Below are positions 8,272 through 15,471 of a stretch of DNA of 64,000 nucleotides, piece by piece. Under the pieces are notes generated by a model. That model saw nothing but the letters and a program-made list of their open reading frames with translations. It did no database searches and was not told where the DNA came from. Location of the stretch: the NCBI RefSeq assembly GCF_002531935.1, contig NZ_NWSV01000003.1:372001-436000 (forward strand), written 5' to 3'. Position 1 is the first letter of the stretch. Every line of letters starts with the position of its first letter. Position numbers and translations under genes: made by a program. This stretch comes from Rhizobium chutanense. GTDB lineage: Bacteria; Pseudomonadota; Alphaproteobacteria; Rhizobiales; Rhizobiaceae.

Positions 8272-9177
8272 ATGAATATCGATCCAATCCTGCGGTCAGT
8301 TGTGGCCGTTCGTTCCTCCATTCCGGAAGATGCCTTCACGGCGGAGACGCTGGGCACCGTCCGGGAGGGCAGCGGTGTGGTCATTCGCGACAATGGGCTG
8401 GTGCTGACCATCGGCTATCTCATCACCGAGGCCGAAGAGGTCTGGCTGACCACCCATGACGGGCGTGTCGTTCCGGCGCATGCGCTTGCCTATGATCAGG
8501 AAAGCGGCTTCGGCCTGGTGCAGGCGCTGGGGGCGCTGAACGCGCCGGCAGTGGATCTCGGCGACGCGGCAAGCGCCAAGGCCGGCGATCCCGTGGTGCT
8601 TGCCGACGGCATCGGCGAATTCGTCGAGGCCAACATCGTCGCCCGGCAGGAATTTGCCGGCTACTGGGAATATCTGCTGGACGAGGCGATTTTCACGGCT
8701 CCCGCCCATCCTTCATGGGGCGGTGCGGCACTGATCGGTTCGGACGGCAAGCTTCTCGGCATCGGTTCGCTTCGCCTGCAAATGAGCCAGGGCGACGAGG
8801 TCGCCGACATCAACATGGTCGTGCCGATCGACCTTTTGACGCCGATCCTCGACGATCTGTTGAACCGCGGCCAGGTCAACAAACCGCCACGGCCCTGGCT
8901 CGGCGCATTCTCCGCCGAAAGCAATGGCGGCGTCGTGGTCATGAGCGTCGCCGAAGGCGGTCCGGCCGCCGAGGCGGGCCTGCGGCAGGGCGATATCATC
9001 TCGGAGATTCGCGACGAAGAGGTCGATGGCCTGGCCGATTTCTACCGTAAGGTCTGGAGCAGCGGCCCGGCCGGCGCCGAGATTCCGATGCGCATCCTCA
9101 GGAACGGCCGCGAAGCCTGGCTACGCATCAAGTCGGCCGACCGCAACAGCTTTCTCAAAAAGCCGCAGTTGCAGTAA
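8272..9177 (+). CDS. HtrA/DegP-like trypsin-fold protein with PDZ domain, catalytic residues lost
   Basis: 301 residues. The N-terminal part follows the S1C protease fold: GSGVVIRDNGLVLTIGYLI (about 33-51) matches the segment before the catalytic His, APAHPSWGGAALIGSDGKLLGI (143-164) the Ser loop. A PDZ domain occupies about 205-295 (RPWLGAFSAES, GGPAAEAGLRQGDIISEI). However the His position is Tyr49 (LTIGYL instead of LTNNHV), the Asp position falls on Gly79 and the Ser position on Trp149 (PSWGG instead of GNSGG). No signal peptide is visible. It is therefore likely a cytoplasmic binding protein, not a protease. ATG at 8272 is the conserved start; the longer frame from 8101 is a shadow. Confidence 0.85.
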   Translation: MNIDPILRSVVAVRSSIPEDAFTAETLGTVREGSGVVIRDNGLVLTIGYLITEAEEVWLTTHDGRVVPAHALAYDQESGFGLVQALGALNAPAVDLGDAASAKAGDPVVLADGIGEFVEANIVARQEFAGYWEYLLDEAIFTAPAHPSWGGAALIGSDGKLLGIGSLRLQMSQGDEVADINMVVPIDLLTPILDDLLNRGQVNKPPRPWLGAFSAESNGGVVVMSVAEGGPAAEAGLRQGDIISEIRDEEVDGLADFYRKVWSSGPAGAEIPMRILRNGREAWLRIKSADRNSFLKKPQLQ

Positions 9178-9356
9178 GGGCGCACCGGCGTCGTGAAGCC
9201 GCCGGCCATCTGTGCTTGCGATCATTCCAGCCACCGTGAACGAGCAGGCAGGCTGCAATGACGGTGCCGGTCTGTTCGTTCACTCAAAGCCAGCGGTTGA
9301 AAAATGCCGGCGCCGTGCCATCTTGGGAGTGAGCGGGAAAAGGAGTTTTTCGGTCC

Positions 9357-9737
9357 ATGTTCGATCACGTCTCCATCGGCGTCAAAGATCTCGAAAGAGC
9401 CCGCCGTTTCTATGATGCGGCGCTGGCGCCGCTTGGATATGAGCGGCTATCCAACTCCGACAGCATGATCGGCTACGGCCCGGAAAGGGTCGGTCTCTGG
9501 GTGATGCAGGTCGAACACCCCGTTCCTGCCGACATGCGATCCGGACTGCATTTCTGCTTCGTCGCCCCGAACGAGGCGGCGGTCGATGCCTTTTACGCAG
9601 CGGCAATCGCCTCCGGCGGCACGGATAATGGCGAACCAGGCATCCGGCCGGATTACGGGCAATTCTATTATGCCGCCTTCATCATCGACCCGGACGGCTA
9701 CCGCCTTGAAGCCTATTTCCACAAAGGCGAGCTTTAA
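9357..9737 (+). CDS. VOC/glyoxalase-family protein
   Basis: 126 residues of a single vicinal-oxygen-chelate domain: FDHVSIGVKDLERARRFYDAALAPLGY opens it, with His4 as the first metal ligand candidate, and GLHFCFVAPNEAAVDAFYAAAIASGG plus AFIIDPDGYRLEAYFH give the second half with the C-terminal Glu. The ATG follows AAAAGGAG at 9340-9347. Such small proteins act in metal-dependent isomerisation, lyase or resistance reactions as dimers; the substrate cannot be assigned. Transcribed alone, convergent with the ectoine synthase gene. Confidence 0.87.
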   Translation: MFDHVSIGVKDLERARRFYDAALAPLGYERLSNSDSMIGYGPERVGLWVMQVEHPVPADMRSGLHFCFVAPNEAAVDAFYAAAIASGGTDNGEPGIRPDYGQFYYAAFIIDPDGYRLEAYFHKGEL

Positions 9738-9785
9738 CAGGCCGTTAGCCGCAGAAAGCCCCGCGCTCTTCCTATCCGGCCAATG

Positions 9786-10172
9786 TCAATAAGCCGATCC
9801 CGAGGGGTCGTTCAGATTGTGCCGCTCGGATCCCTGAAGCGGCGGATTGAAGACGCTGACAAGGATCAGGTCCTGGTCGCGGCCGCCGCGCAGCAGATGT
9901 TTGTCATGCTTGTCGAGCACATAGATGTCGCCCTGGCGGATCGGGAAGACAGTGCCTGCCATATCCTCCACCTCGCCCTCGCCGGCGATGCAATAGCAGG
10001 CTTCAAGATGCTGGCGATATTCGAGAAGTGAGACGGTGTTGGCACGTACGATCGTATGGCAAAGGGTAAAGCCCATCCCGTCCTTTTCCGTCAGCAAACG
10101 ATGGCTCGTTCCGTTGCCCCATTCCACGAAGTGGTCCGTTGTTTCGACATCCTTCAGGCTGCGCACGTACAT
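9786..10172 (-). CDS. ectC: Ectoine synthase-like cupin (solo EctC)
   Basis: 128 residues, matching L-ectoine synthase in length and in characteristic stretches: [42 protein letters not shown] and a short polar tail. EctC closes N-gamma-acetyl-diaminobutyrate into ectoine in the cytoplasm. The metal ligands reported for the enzyme (Glu57, Tyr85, His93 in the Paenibacillus protein) have counterparts at Glu57, Tyr84 and His92. No ectA, ectB, ectD or lysC homologue is near. It is divergent from a GcvA-like LysR gene, its probable regulator. It may be a true ectoine synthase fed by imported precursor, or an EctC paralogue with another substrate. Confidence 0.85.
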   Translation of the reverse strand: MYVRSLKDVETTDHFVEWGNGTSHRLLTEKDGMGFTLCHTIVRANTVSLLEYRQHLEACYCIAGEGEVEDMAGTVFPIRQGDIYVLDKHDKHLLRGGRDQDLILVSVFNPPLQGSERHNLNDPSGSAY

Positions 10173-10205
10173 TCCGCTCTCCCTCTGTAAGAAAATTTGA
10201 CATGC

Positions 10206-10227
10206 AAGCAGTTATGGAGATCTGCTT
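10206..10227. promoter_or_regulatory. LysR operator candidate between ectC and LysR
   Basis: AAGCAG and CTGCTT are exact inverted halves separated by ten bases, in the 132-bp divergent spacer. The layout suits a LysR recognition site about 35 bp upstream of the ectC start on the minus strand. Confidence 0.5.
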
Positions 10228-10304
10228 TACGCAGTCATAGTCTCTTGATTTTCCTGCTTGGACAAATGATGATTCCTCATCAGACAGGTAAGGAAAACTT
10301 ACAG

Positions 10305-11171
10305 ATGACACTCCCGTTCGGCGCATTGAGAGCATTCGAAGCAGCAGCGCGTCTCTCGAGCTTCTCGCGCGCAGGCGACGAATTGCGCGTTACCCATGCG
10401 GCGATCAGCCATCAGATCCGTCATTTGGAGGAATGGTTCGGGCGCGCCTTGTTTCTGCGTGAAAAACGCGGCGTGCGGCTGGCACCGGAGGCCAAAAGGT
10501 TTGCCGAGATCCTATCGAGCAGCTTTGAGAGAATTTCTATCGAAGCGGAATTGCTGAAGCTCAGCACCAGATCCGAGATCACCGTCGCCTGCATCCCGTC
10601 CATCGCGACGCGATGGCTCATACCGTCGCTCGGCGATTTCCTCGCCAGGCATCCGGATGTCACAATAAGGGTGGTCTACGCCATGGCCGAACAGCGCCTG
10701 CGTGAAACCGGCTGCGACATCCTGATCACACTTGGCGCCGACACCTCCGAAGGCGTCGTTTGCCAGCCGCTTTTCTCCCGTGCCGCTCAACCTGTTGCCA
10801 GCCCGCGCTATCTCGAACGAAAGGGCAACTTCCGCCAGGCGACACAGATCGCAACGGCAGATCTGCTGCATGACGAGACCACCGCGCACTGGGCGCAATG
10901 GCTCGACAAGGCCGGCGTGCCGTTTACCCAAACGCTGAAGGGGCCGGTGTTTCAAGACTTCAATTTGCTCGCAACTGCCGTCATTGCCGGTCATGGCGTG
11001 GCGCTTTGTCCGGTCGAGTTATGCCGCCGCGAAATCGAAAACGGCGACCTTGTCGTCCTCTCGGACGTTTCGATTCTCGAACACGAGAATTACTTTCTGA
11101 TCCGCAAGGCATCGCCCCAAAAATCAATTTCCGCCTTCAGCACATGGTTCAAATCCGTCACTAATAGATGA
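10305..11171 (+). CDS. LysR family regulator, GcvA-like
   Basis: 288 residues from ATG at 10305, preceded by AAGGA. The helix-turn-helix reads LRAFEAAARLSSFSRAGDELRVTHAAISHQIRHLEEWFGRALFLR, with the ISHQIR variant typical of GcvA/AmpR-like members. The effector domain contains VACIPSIATRWLIPSLGDFLARHPDV and ends normally. The upstream in-frame start at 10197 would span the operator region and is not used. Divergent from solo ectC, so the likely target; effector unknown. Confidence 0.9.
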   Translation: MTLPFGALRAFEAAARLSSFSRAGDELRVTHAAISHQIRHLEEWFGRALFLREKRGVRLAPEAKRFAEILSSSFERISIEAELLKLSTRSEITVACIPSIATRWLIPSLGDFLARHPDVTIRVVYAMAEQRLRETGCDILITLGADTSEGVVCQPLFSRAAQPVASPRYLERKGNFRQATQIATADLLHDETTAHWAQWLDKAGVPFTQTLKGPVFQDFNLLATAVIAGHGVALCPVELCRREIENGDLVVLSDVSILEHENYFLIRKASPQKSISAFSTWFKSVTNR

Positions 11172-11172
11172 C

Positions 11173-11192
11173 AGGCGGGGATCAGGCCGCCT
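11173..11192 (+). terminator. Weak stem-loop after the LysR gene
   Basis: AGGCGG pairs with CCGCCT across an eight-base loop two bases after the stop codon, followed by TCTCTTG. A short GC-rich stem without a clear T-run. Confidence 0.35.
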
Positions 11193-11355
11193 CTCTTGAA
11201 ATCGAGATGCGGCCCATGCACAGGCGCCTCCATCGAAGCCAAGAATCCCATTGCGCTGCCTCAGCGAAAGGCGCATGGTTTCAGCTTCGGCAGCCATTAC
11301 ACGGGCGCTGCCGACTGAGGGTTTGAAACCCCTCGCCCCGACGAAAGGAGGACCG

Positions 11356-11667
11356 ATGTCTTCCACCTCCAAAAGGCCGTATCTGACATCCTGCGATCTC
11401 GACATGCTTCAGGGCGTGCTCGACGCTGCTGGCTACGACGCCAAAATCACGGCCGACGACGAAGAGGTCTTCAACGTCGCAGCCGTGCTGCTGATCAGAC
11501 TGTTCCGGGAGGGTGTCACCTCACCGGCCATGCTCTCACAGGCACTCGATTATTATTTCGGCAAACCGAAGACGCCACCGAAACCGGTCACACCCGTTTG
11601 CAATCGCTATGCTATACAGGGATTGCCCCGCGAGCGCCGCGCCTCGGGTTCGTTCAGGGGCGGGTAA
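11356..11667 (+). CDS. Small conserved-looking protein, paralogue of the 19883 gene
   Basis: 103 residues, ATG preceded by AAGGAGG. Residues 10-67 (LTSCDLDMLQGVLDAAGYDAKITADDEEVFNVAAVLLIRLFREGVTSPAMLSQALDYYFGK) resemble the 68-residue product at 19883-20089: both have DLD-x-L, LDA, a hydrophobic helix and a final S-x-x-x-L-x-x-AL. The remaining 35 residues are low in conservation signals and Pro/Arg rich. No known function; the helical pattern suggests a small cytoplasmic adapter or regulator. Followed by another small basic protein gene. Confidence 0.65.
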   Translation: MSSTSKRPYLTSCDLDMLQGVLDAAGYDAKITADDEEVFNVAAVLLIRLFREGVTSPAMLSQALDYYFGKPKTPPKPVTPVCNRYAIQGLPRERRASGSFRGG

Positions 11668-11709
11668 AGCGCTATCGCCTTCAATTTCGATCCAGAGGGA
11701 GATTCATCC

Positions 11710-11853
11710 ATGGCAAAGGGACAACTGAGAAGCAACCGCGAGGTCCGGAAGCCGAAGAAGGACAAGCAGGCGGCGAAGGGGGATAATACATTCGCCAATC
11801 AGATGAAGACCGCGACCCAGAGCGCACCGCACGGCAGTGCTCCGAAGAAATAG
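11710..11853 (+). CDS. 47-residue basic protein
   Basis: ATG at 11710, TAG at 11851-11853. The product starts MAKGQLRSNREVRKPKKDKQ and ends SAPHGSAPKK; about a quarter of residues are Lys or Arg. AGAGGGAG lies upstream at acceptable spacing. Short, basic and without secondary hydrophobic segments, it resembles the small basic proteins recurring in Rhizobium genomes and could bind nucleic acid, but this is inference. A strong 10-bp hairpin follows at 11897-11920. Confidence 0.65.
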   Translation: MAKGQLRSNREVRKPKKDKQAAKGDNTFANQMKTATQSAPHGSAPKK

Positions 11854-11896
11854 GCCTGCATCGCCTGCGGCCTCTCGCCTTCACCGGCGCAGGGCA

Positions 11897-11920
11897 GCGC
11901 AAATCGAGATCGATTTGCGC
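11897..11920 (+). terminator. Stem-loop after the 47-residue gene
   Basis: GCGCAAATCG and CGATTTGCGC pair perfectly around AGAT. There is no T-run after it, so it may act as a processing or factor-dependent end, or stabilise the transcript. Confidence 0.55.
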
Positions 11921-11948
11921 TGGGGATGATGTGCGGTTAAAAGCGGCG

Positions 11949-11968
11949 GCGCGTCCTGCCGGACGCGC
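11949..11968. repeat. Second perfect hairpin in the same spacer
   Basis: GCGCGTCC, TGCC, GGACGCGC: an 8-bp GC stem with a four-base loop, 28 bases after the previous hairpin and before the desaturase gene. Two strong hairpins in a row are unusual for this window. Confidence 0.5.
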
Positions 11969-12086
11969 GAGGGGTGACCCGTGTTTTCGAATAAGGCCGG
12001 AAGGTGCCACATAGCATGACTCTTGTTCAACCAATTGGCCGCGTCGACACTTCGTCGCCGGTCGCCGCCTTTCACGGCGTTCTCTA

Positions 12087-13208
12087 GTGATCGAATCCGC
12101 ACGCCGCTACGAGAGCGAGGAAATCGAGGTCGCCACTTTCGACGCCCCTGGTGAAAACCCGGAAAAACCCGCGGGACATCCCGCCCCTTTCGCCGAGAAG
12201 GCCTGGTTGAAGATCCTTGCCGGATATCGCCAGCCGAGGGCTGCCCGCAGCGCCTTCGAGCTTGCCGTCACGGCCATCCCCTTTGCGCTGTTTTGGGCTG
12301 CCGCATGGGCGGCCGTTCACTATAGCTTCTGGCCCGGTCTGATCCTCGTCATTCCCGCCGCCGCCTTCCTGCTGCGGCTGTTCATGATCCAGCATGATTG
12401 CGGCCACGGCTCGTTTTTCGCCCGTCGCCGCCTCGACGACTGGGTGGGACGCACGATCGGCATTCTGACGCTGACGCCCTATGATTATTGGCGCCGGGCG
12501 CATGCCGAACACCACGCCTCGGCCGGAAACCTCGACGAGCGCGGCGTCGGCGACATCGAGACGCTGACGATCGCCGAATATAACGCGCTGTCGCGCTGGG
12601 GCCGGCTCGGCTACAGGCTCTACCGGCACCCGGCGGTGATGTTCGGGATCGGGCCGGCATGGCTGTTCATCATCAAGCAGCGCCTGCCTTTCGGCATGAT
12701 GCGCTCCGGCGCCCTGCCCTGGGTCTCGACCATGGCGACCAATCTTGCCATCGCACTCGCAGCAGCATTGCTGATCTGGGCAGTCGGGATCGTCCCCTTC
12801 CTGCTGGTGCATCTGCCGATCGTGCTGCTAGCCGGCGCCGCCGGCGTCTGGCTGTTCTACGTCCAGCATCAGTTCGAGGAAACGCACTGGTCGAAGAAGC
12901 CGGACTGGCAGTTCCAGCATGCGGCCCTGCACGGCGCCTCGCATTACGACCTGCCGCCGGTGCTGCGCTGGATCACCGGCAATATCGGCATCCACCATGT
13001 GCATCATCTGTCCAGCCGGGTGCCCTATTACCGGCTGCCCGAAGTGCTGCGGGACCATCCCGAACTCGCCGATCTCGGCCGCATCACGCTCATGGACAGC
13101 CTGCGCTGCGTCAAGCTGGTGCTGTGGGACGAGCAGACGAAGCGGCTGGTGTCGTTTCGCGAGGCGGCCCGGCTCGCAGCCGCGGGACAGACAGCGCTTC
13201 AGCGGTAG
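12087..13208 (+). CDS. Fatty acid desaturase
   Basis: 373 residues. Three histidine boxes bind the di-iron centre: HDCGH at 103-107, HAEHH at 139-143 and HHVHH at 303-307. Four or more membrane helices flank them, so it acts at the inner membrane on acyl lipids. The only start in frame after a stop at 12012 is GTG at 12087, without a ribosome site. A 23-codon ORF (ATG at 12016, MTLVQPIGRV) ends in a TAG that overlaps this GTG, so translation may be coupled. Family and boxes fit omega-3/delta-12-like desaturases and related alkane or carotenoid enzymes. It overlaps the end of the convergent SDR gene by 10 bp. Confidence 0.9.
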   Translation: MIESARRYESEEIEVATFDAPGENPEKPAGHPAPFAEKAWLKILAGYRQPRAARSAFELAVTAIPFALFWAAAWAAVHYSFWPGLILVIPAAAFLLRLFMIQHDCGHGSFFARRRLDDWVGRTIGILTLTPYDYWRRAHAEHHASAGNLDERGVGDIETLTIAEYNALSRWGRLGYRLYRHPAVMFGIGPAWLFIIKQRLPFGMMRSGALPWVSTMATNLAIALAAALLIWAVGIVPFLLVHLPIVLLAGAAGVWLFYVQHQFEETHWSKKPDWQFQHAALHGASHYDLPPVLRWITGNIGIHHVHHLSSRVPYYRLPEVLRDHPELADLGRITLMDSLRCVKLVLWDEQTKRLVSFREAARLAAAGQTALQR

Positions 13209-14113
13209 CCTCTGACATCGGCCGGTTTGCCGGGCTCCTGCACCTCTATCAGGTAGCGCCAGCAATCCGGCCGTGAACCGTCGATATCGTCGAAGCCGTA
13301 GACCTTGGCCAGGTCGCCGCTCGACAGCGACTGACCGTTCCAGCGGGCGCGGTCGGGATCCGCTGATATGGCCGCAACCGCACGGCCGACGAAGCGCGGC
13401 GTTTCGGAAATGGCAAAATGCGGCTGCACCCTGGTCGCGTCGCGCCAGTTCTCCTCGCCGACACCATAGGCATCCAGCATCATTTCGGAGCGCAGCCAGC
13501 CGGGTGTGATCGAAACGGCCGTGGCGCCATGTTTTGCCAGATCCTGCGCATGAGCCCAGGCCATGCGGGTGACGCTTGTCTTGACGAGATCATAGAAGGG
13601 CGAAAGCCGGTAGTGCGTTGCGTTGTATTCCGCCGTGCCGTCGGTCATTTCCACCAGCAGTCCGCCCGGCCGCTCGATCATCAGCGGCAGGGCGTAGTGG
13701 GTAGTGATCAGATGCGTGTCGATGCCGAGCCGCAGCATGCGCAGACCACTGTCCAGCGAATGTTCCCAGACGGCCTTGTCCCATTCGAACAGTTTTTCGC
13801 AGCCCCAGATGTCGTTGACGAGAATATCGAGCCGGCCGGCTTCGCTGCGGATGCGGGCGACCAGCGCCTCGACCTCCGGCGCGACGAGATGATCCACCGG
13901 CACGGCAATGCCCCTGCCGCCTGCCGACGTCACCAGCTCGGCCGTCTCCTCGATCGTCTCCGGCCGCATATATTCGGATTGCCGGGCGCGTGTCGTGCGG
14001 CCCGTGACATAGACGGTGGCACCGGCAGCGCCCAGTTCCACCGCGATGCCGCGACCGGCGCCACGTGTCGCGCCCGCCACCAACGCCACTTTCTCCCGCA
14101 ACTGTGCTGTCAT
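13199..14113 (-). CDS. Short-chain dehydrogenase/reductase
   Basis: 304 residues. The cofactor site is present as GATRGAGRGIA (about 14-24) and YVTGRTTRAR; the segment LDILVNDIWG replaces the usual NNAG. SPFYDLVKTSVTRMAWAHAQDL carries the Tyr-x-x-x-Lys pair (YDLVK). It matches the SDR group that lacks the classic NNAG, with unknown substrates. Start at 14113 has GGAGG 8 bases upstream. Divergent from a TetR regulator with a perfect palindrome in between, so it is probably the repressed target. Confidence 0.88.
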   Translation of the reverse strand: MTAQLREKVALVAGATRGAGRGIAVELGAAGATVYVTGRTTRARQSEYMRPETIEETAELVTSAGGRGIAVPVDHLVAPEVEALVARIRSEAGRLDILVNDIWGCEKLFEWDKAVWEHSLDSGLRMLRLGIDTHLITTHYALPLMIERPGGLLVEMTDGTAEYNATHYRLSPFYDLVKTSVTRMAWAHAQDLAKHGATAVSITPGWLRSEMMLDAYGVGEENWRDATRVQPHFAISETPRFVGRAVAAISADPDRARWNGQSLSSGDLAKVYGFDDIDGSRPDCWRYLIEVQEPGKPADVRGYR

Positions 14114-14173
14114 CTTTCCATCCTCCAGGCCAGACAAGATTTCAGTTGGATCGGCCGAGATGCCGGCCTATTG

Positions 14174-14199
14174 TTTATAAACGAATGATCGTTTATAAA
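14174..14199. promoter_or_regulatory. TetR operator, 11-bp perfect inverted repeat
   Basis: TTTATAAACGA at 14174-14184 and TCGTTTATAAA at 14189-14199 are exact inverted copies around ATGA. The site lies between the divergent SDR and TetR genes, 24 bp before the TetR start. Its AT-rich halves could overlap both promoters. Assignment to the adjacent TetR is inferred from position. Confidence 0.8.
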
Positions 14200-14223
14200 A
14201 TTGGCGAATGCAAGGGGAATGTC

Positions 14224-14784
14224 ATGCCGCGCCGCCGTACACTGTCCGATGAGCAGCTTCTCGCCATGGTGCTGGCGGTCATCCATTCCGAAGGGCCTGA
14301 TGCGGCGACCTTTGCGGCGGTGGCCAAAGCGAGCGGCCTTTCCGGCTCGACGCTGGTGCAGCGTTTCGCCACGAAAGCGGCGATGCTGCGGGCCGCCCTG
14401 CTCTATGCCTGGGACCGGCTGGATGCGGAGACGGCGCGGCTTGCCGAGAGCGTGGCGAAAACCCCGGAAGGCGCCGTCGCGTTGCTCGTCGGCCTGTCGC
14501 AGGATTACGGCGACAATGCTGCTGCCTATGGCGAGGGATTGCTGGTGCTTCGCGAGGATTTCCGCGACCCGATGCTGAGGGCCCGCGGCGCGGCCTGGGG
14601 AACCGCGCTGACGGCTGATATCGCCCGATGTTTTGCATCGGCAAGCGCGCCGGAGACCATCGCCCGGCTGATGCTGTCGCAATGGCAGGGCTCGCTGACC
14701 TGGTGGGGATTTGGCGCAGACGGACCGGTGGACGCCTATGTGGAGACGGAACTGCGGCGCTTCCTCGCCGCCGTGACATCCTGA
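14224..14784 (+). CDS. TetR family regulator
   Basis: 186 residues from ATG at 14224, behind AAGGGG. The helix-turn-helix is at about 8-52 (EQLLAMVLAVIHSEGPDAATFAAVAKASGLSGSTLVQRFATKAAML), with STLVQRF in place of the more usual LYxHF. The effector domain is not close to a known ligand class. Divergent from the SDR gene and facing the palindrome at 14174-14199, consistent with repression of both. The upstream in-frame start at 14065 would cross the operator. Confidence 0.88.
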   Translation: MPRRRTLSDEQLLAMVLAVIHSEGPDAATFAAVAKASGLSGSTLVQRFATKAAMLRAALLYAWDRLDAETARLAESVAKTPEGAVALLVGLSQDYGDNAAAYGEGLLVLREDFRDPMLRARGAAWGTALTADIARCFASASAPETIARLMLSQWQGSLTWWGFGADGPVDAYVETELRRFLAAVTS

Positions 14785-14789
14785 TCCGC

Positions 14790-15254
14790 TTAGGCTTTCT
14801 CCTCGCCCACGGTCAGCGGCCAGTCGACGACGTAATCCTCGAGATCGTCGATATCGATCTCGGTTTCATTGATGGTGCGGCCGCGGGCGGAAATGCCGGC
14901 GGCATGAACGGTTTCCGGATCGCCGGAGACGAGCGGATGCCACCAGTAGAGATCGCGGCCCTCGTTGACCAGCCGGTAGCCGCAGGTGGGCGGCAGCCAG
15001 GCGATATCGGGCACATTCTGCTTCGTCAGCTGCACGCAATCCGGCACGAAATCCCAGCGGTTCTGATAGCTGGAACAGCGACAGCTTTCGCCGTCGAGCA
15101 GCTTGCAGCTGACCGAGGTGAAATAGATATCGCCGCTATCCCATTCCTCGATCTTGTTGAGACAACAGAGGCCGCAGCCATCGCAGAGGCTTTCCCATTC
15201 GGCAACGGTCATTTCGGCAAGCGTCTTGCGCTTCCAGAAGGGCAGATCGATCAT
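14790..15254 (-). CDS. YcgN family cysteine-cluster protein (UPF0260)
   Basis: 154 residues. [41 protein letters not shown] is the YcgN family opening; the cysteines of CDGCGLCC (about 24-31), [19 protein letters not shown] and PTCGYRL suggest an iron-sulfur or zinc cluster. The family is widespread in proteobacteria without an assigned reaction. Convergent with the TetR gene, only 5 bp apart, and divergent from the PBP gene. Confidence 0.92.
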   Translation of the reverse strand: MIDLPFWKRKTLAEMTVAEWESLCDGCGLCCLNKIEEWDSGDIYFTSVSCKLLDGESCRCSSYQNRWDFVPDCVQLTKQNVPDIAWLPPTCGYRLVNEGRDLYWWHPLVSGDPETVHAAGISARGRTINETEIDIDDLEDYVVDWPLTVGEEKA

Positions 15255-15471
15255 CGTTCGTTTCTTGCAACAGCGGCCCGCAAATTCACGTGACCGTCAT
15301 GCATCTCTCTTGTTATCGGCCACAAAATCAATCAATTCTTCAGCATGCTCCTGATACCGAAGAATTCTCTTCCGGGGTATCGGAGAGCTTTGCGGCCATA
15401 TGCAGGCTTGCGTTCCATCGCCTTCCGACGGACGGACATGAGGCAAGCGCGATCAGGCGGGAATACAGGAC

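Noticed and set aside
10184..10305. TCTGTAAG and CTTACAGA next to both start codons of the ectC/LysR pair
   Set aside because: Exact 8-base inverted words, but each falls at the ribosome-site region of its gene and they are far apart; the nearer AAGCAG-N10-CTGCTT is a better operator.
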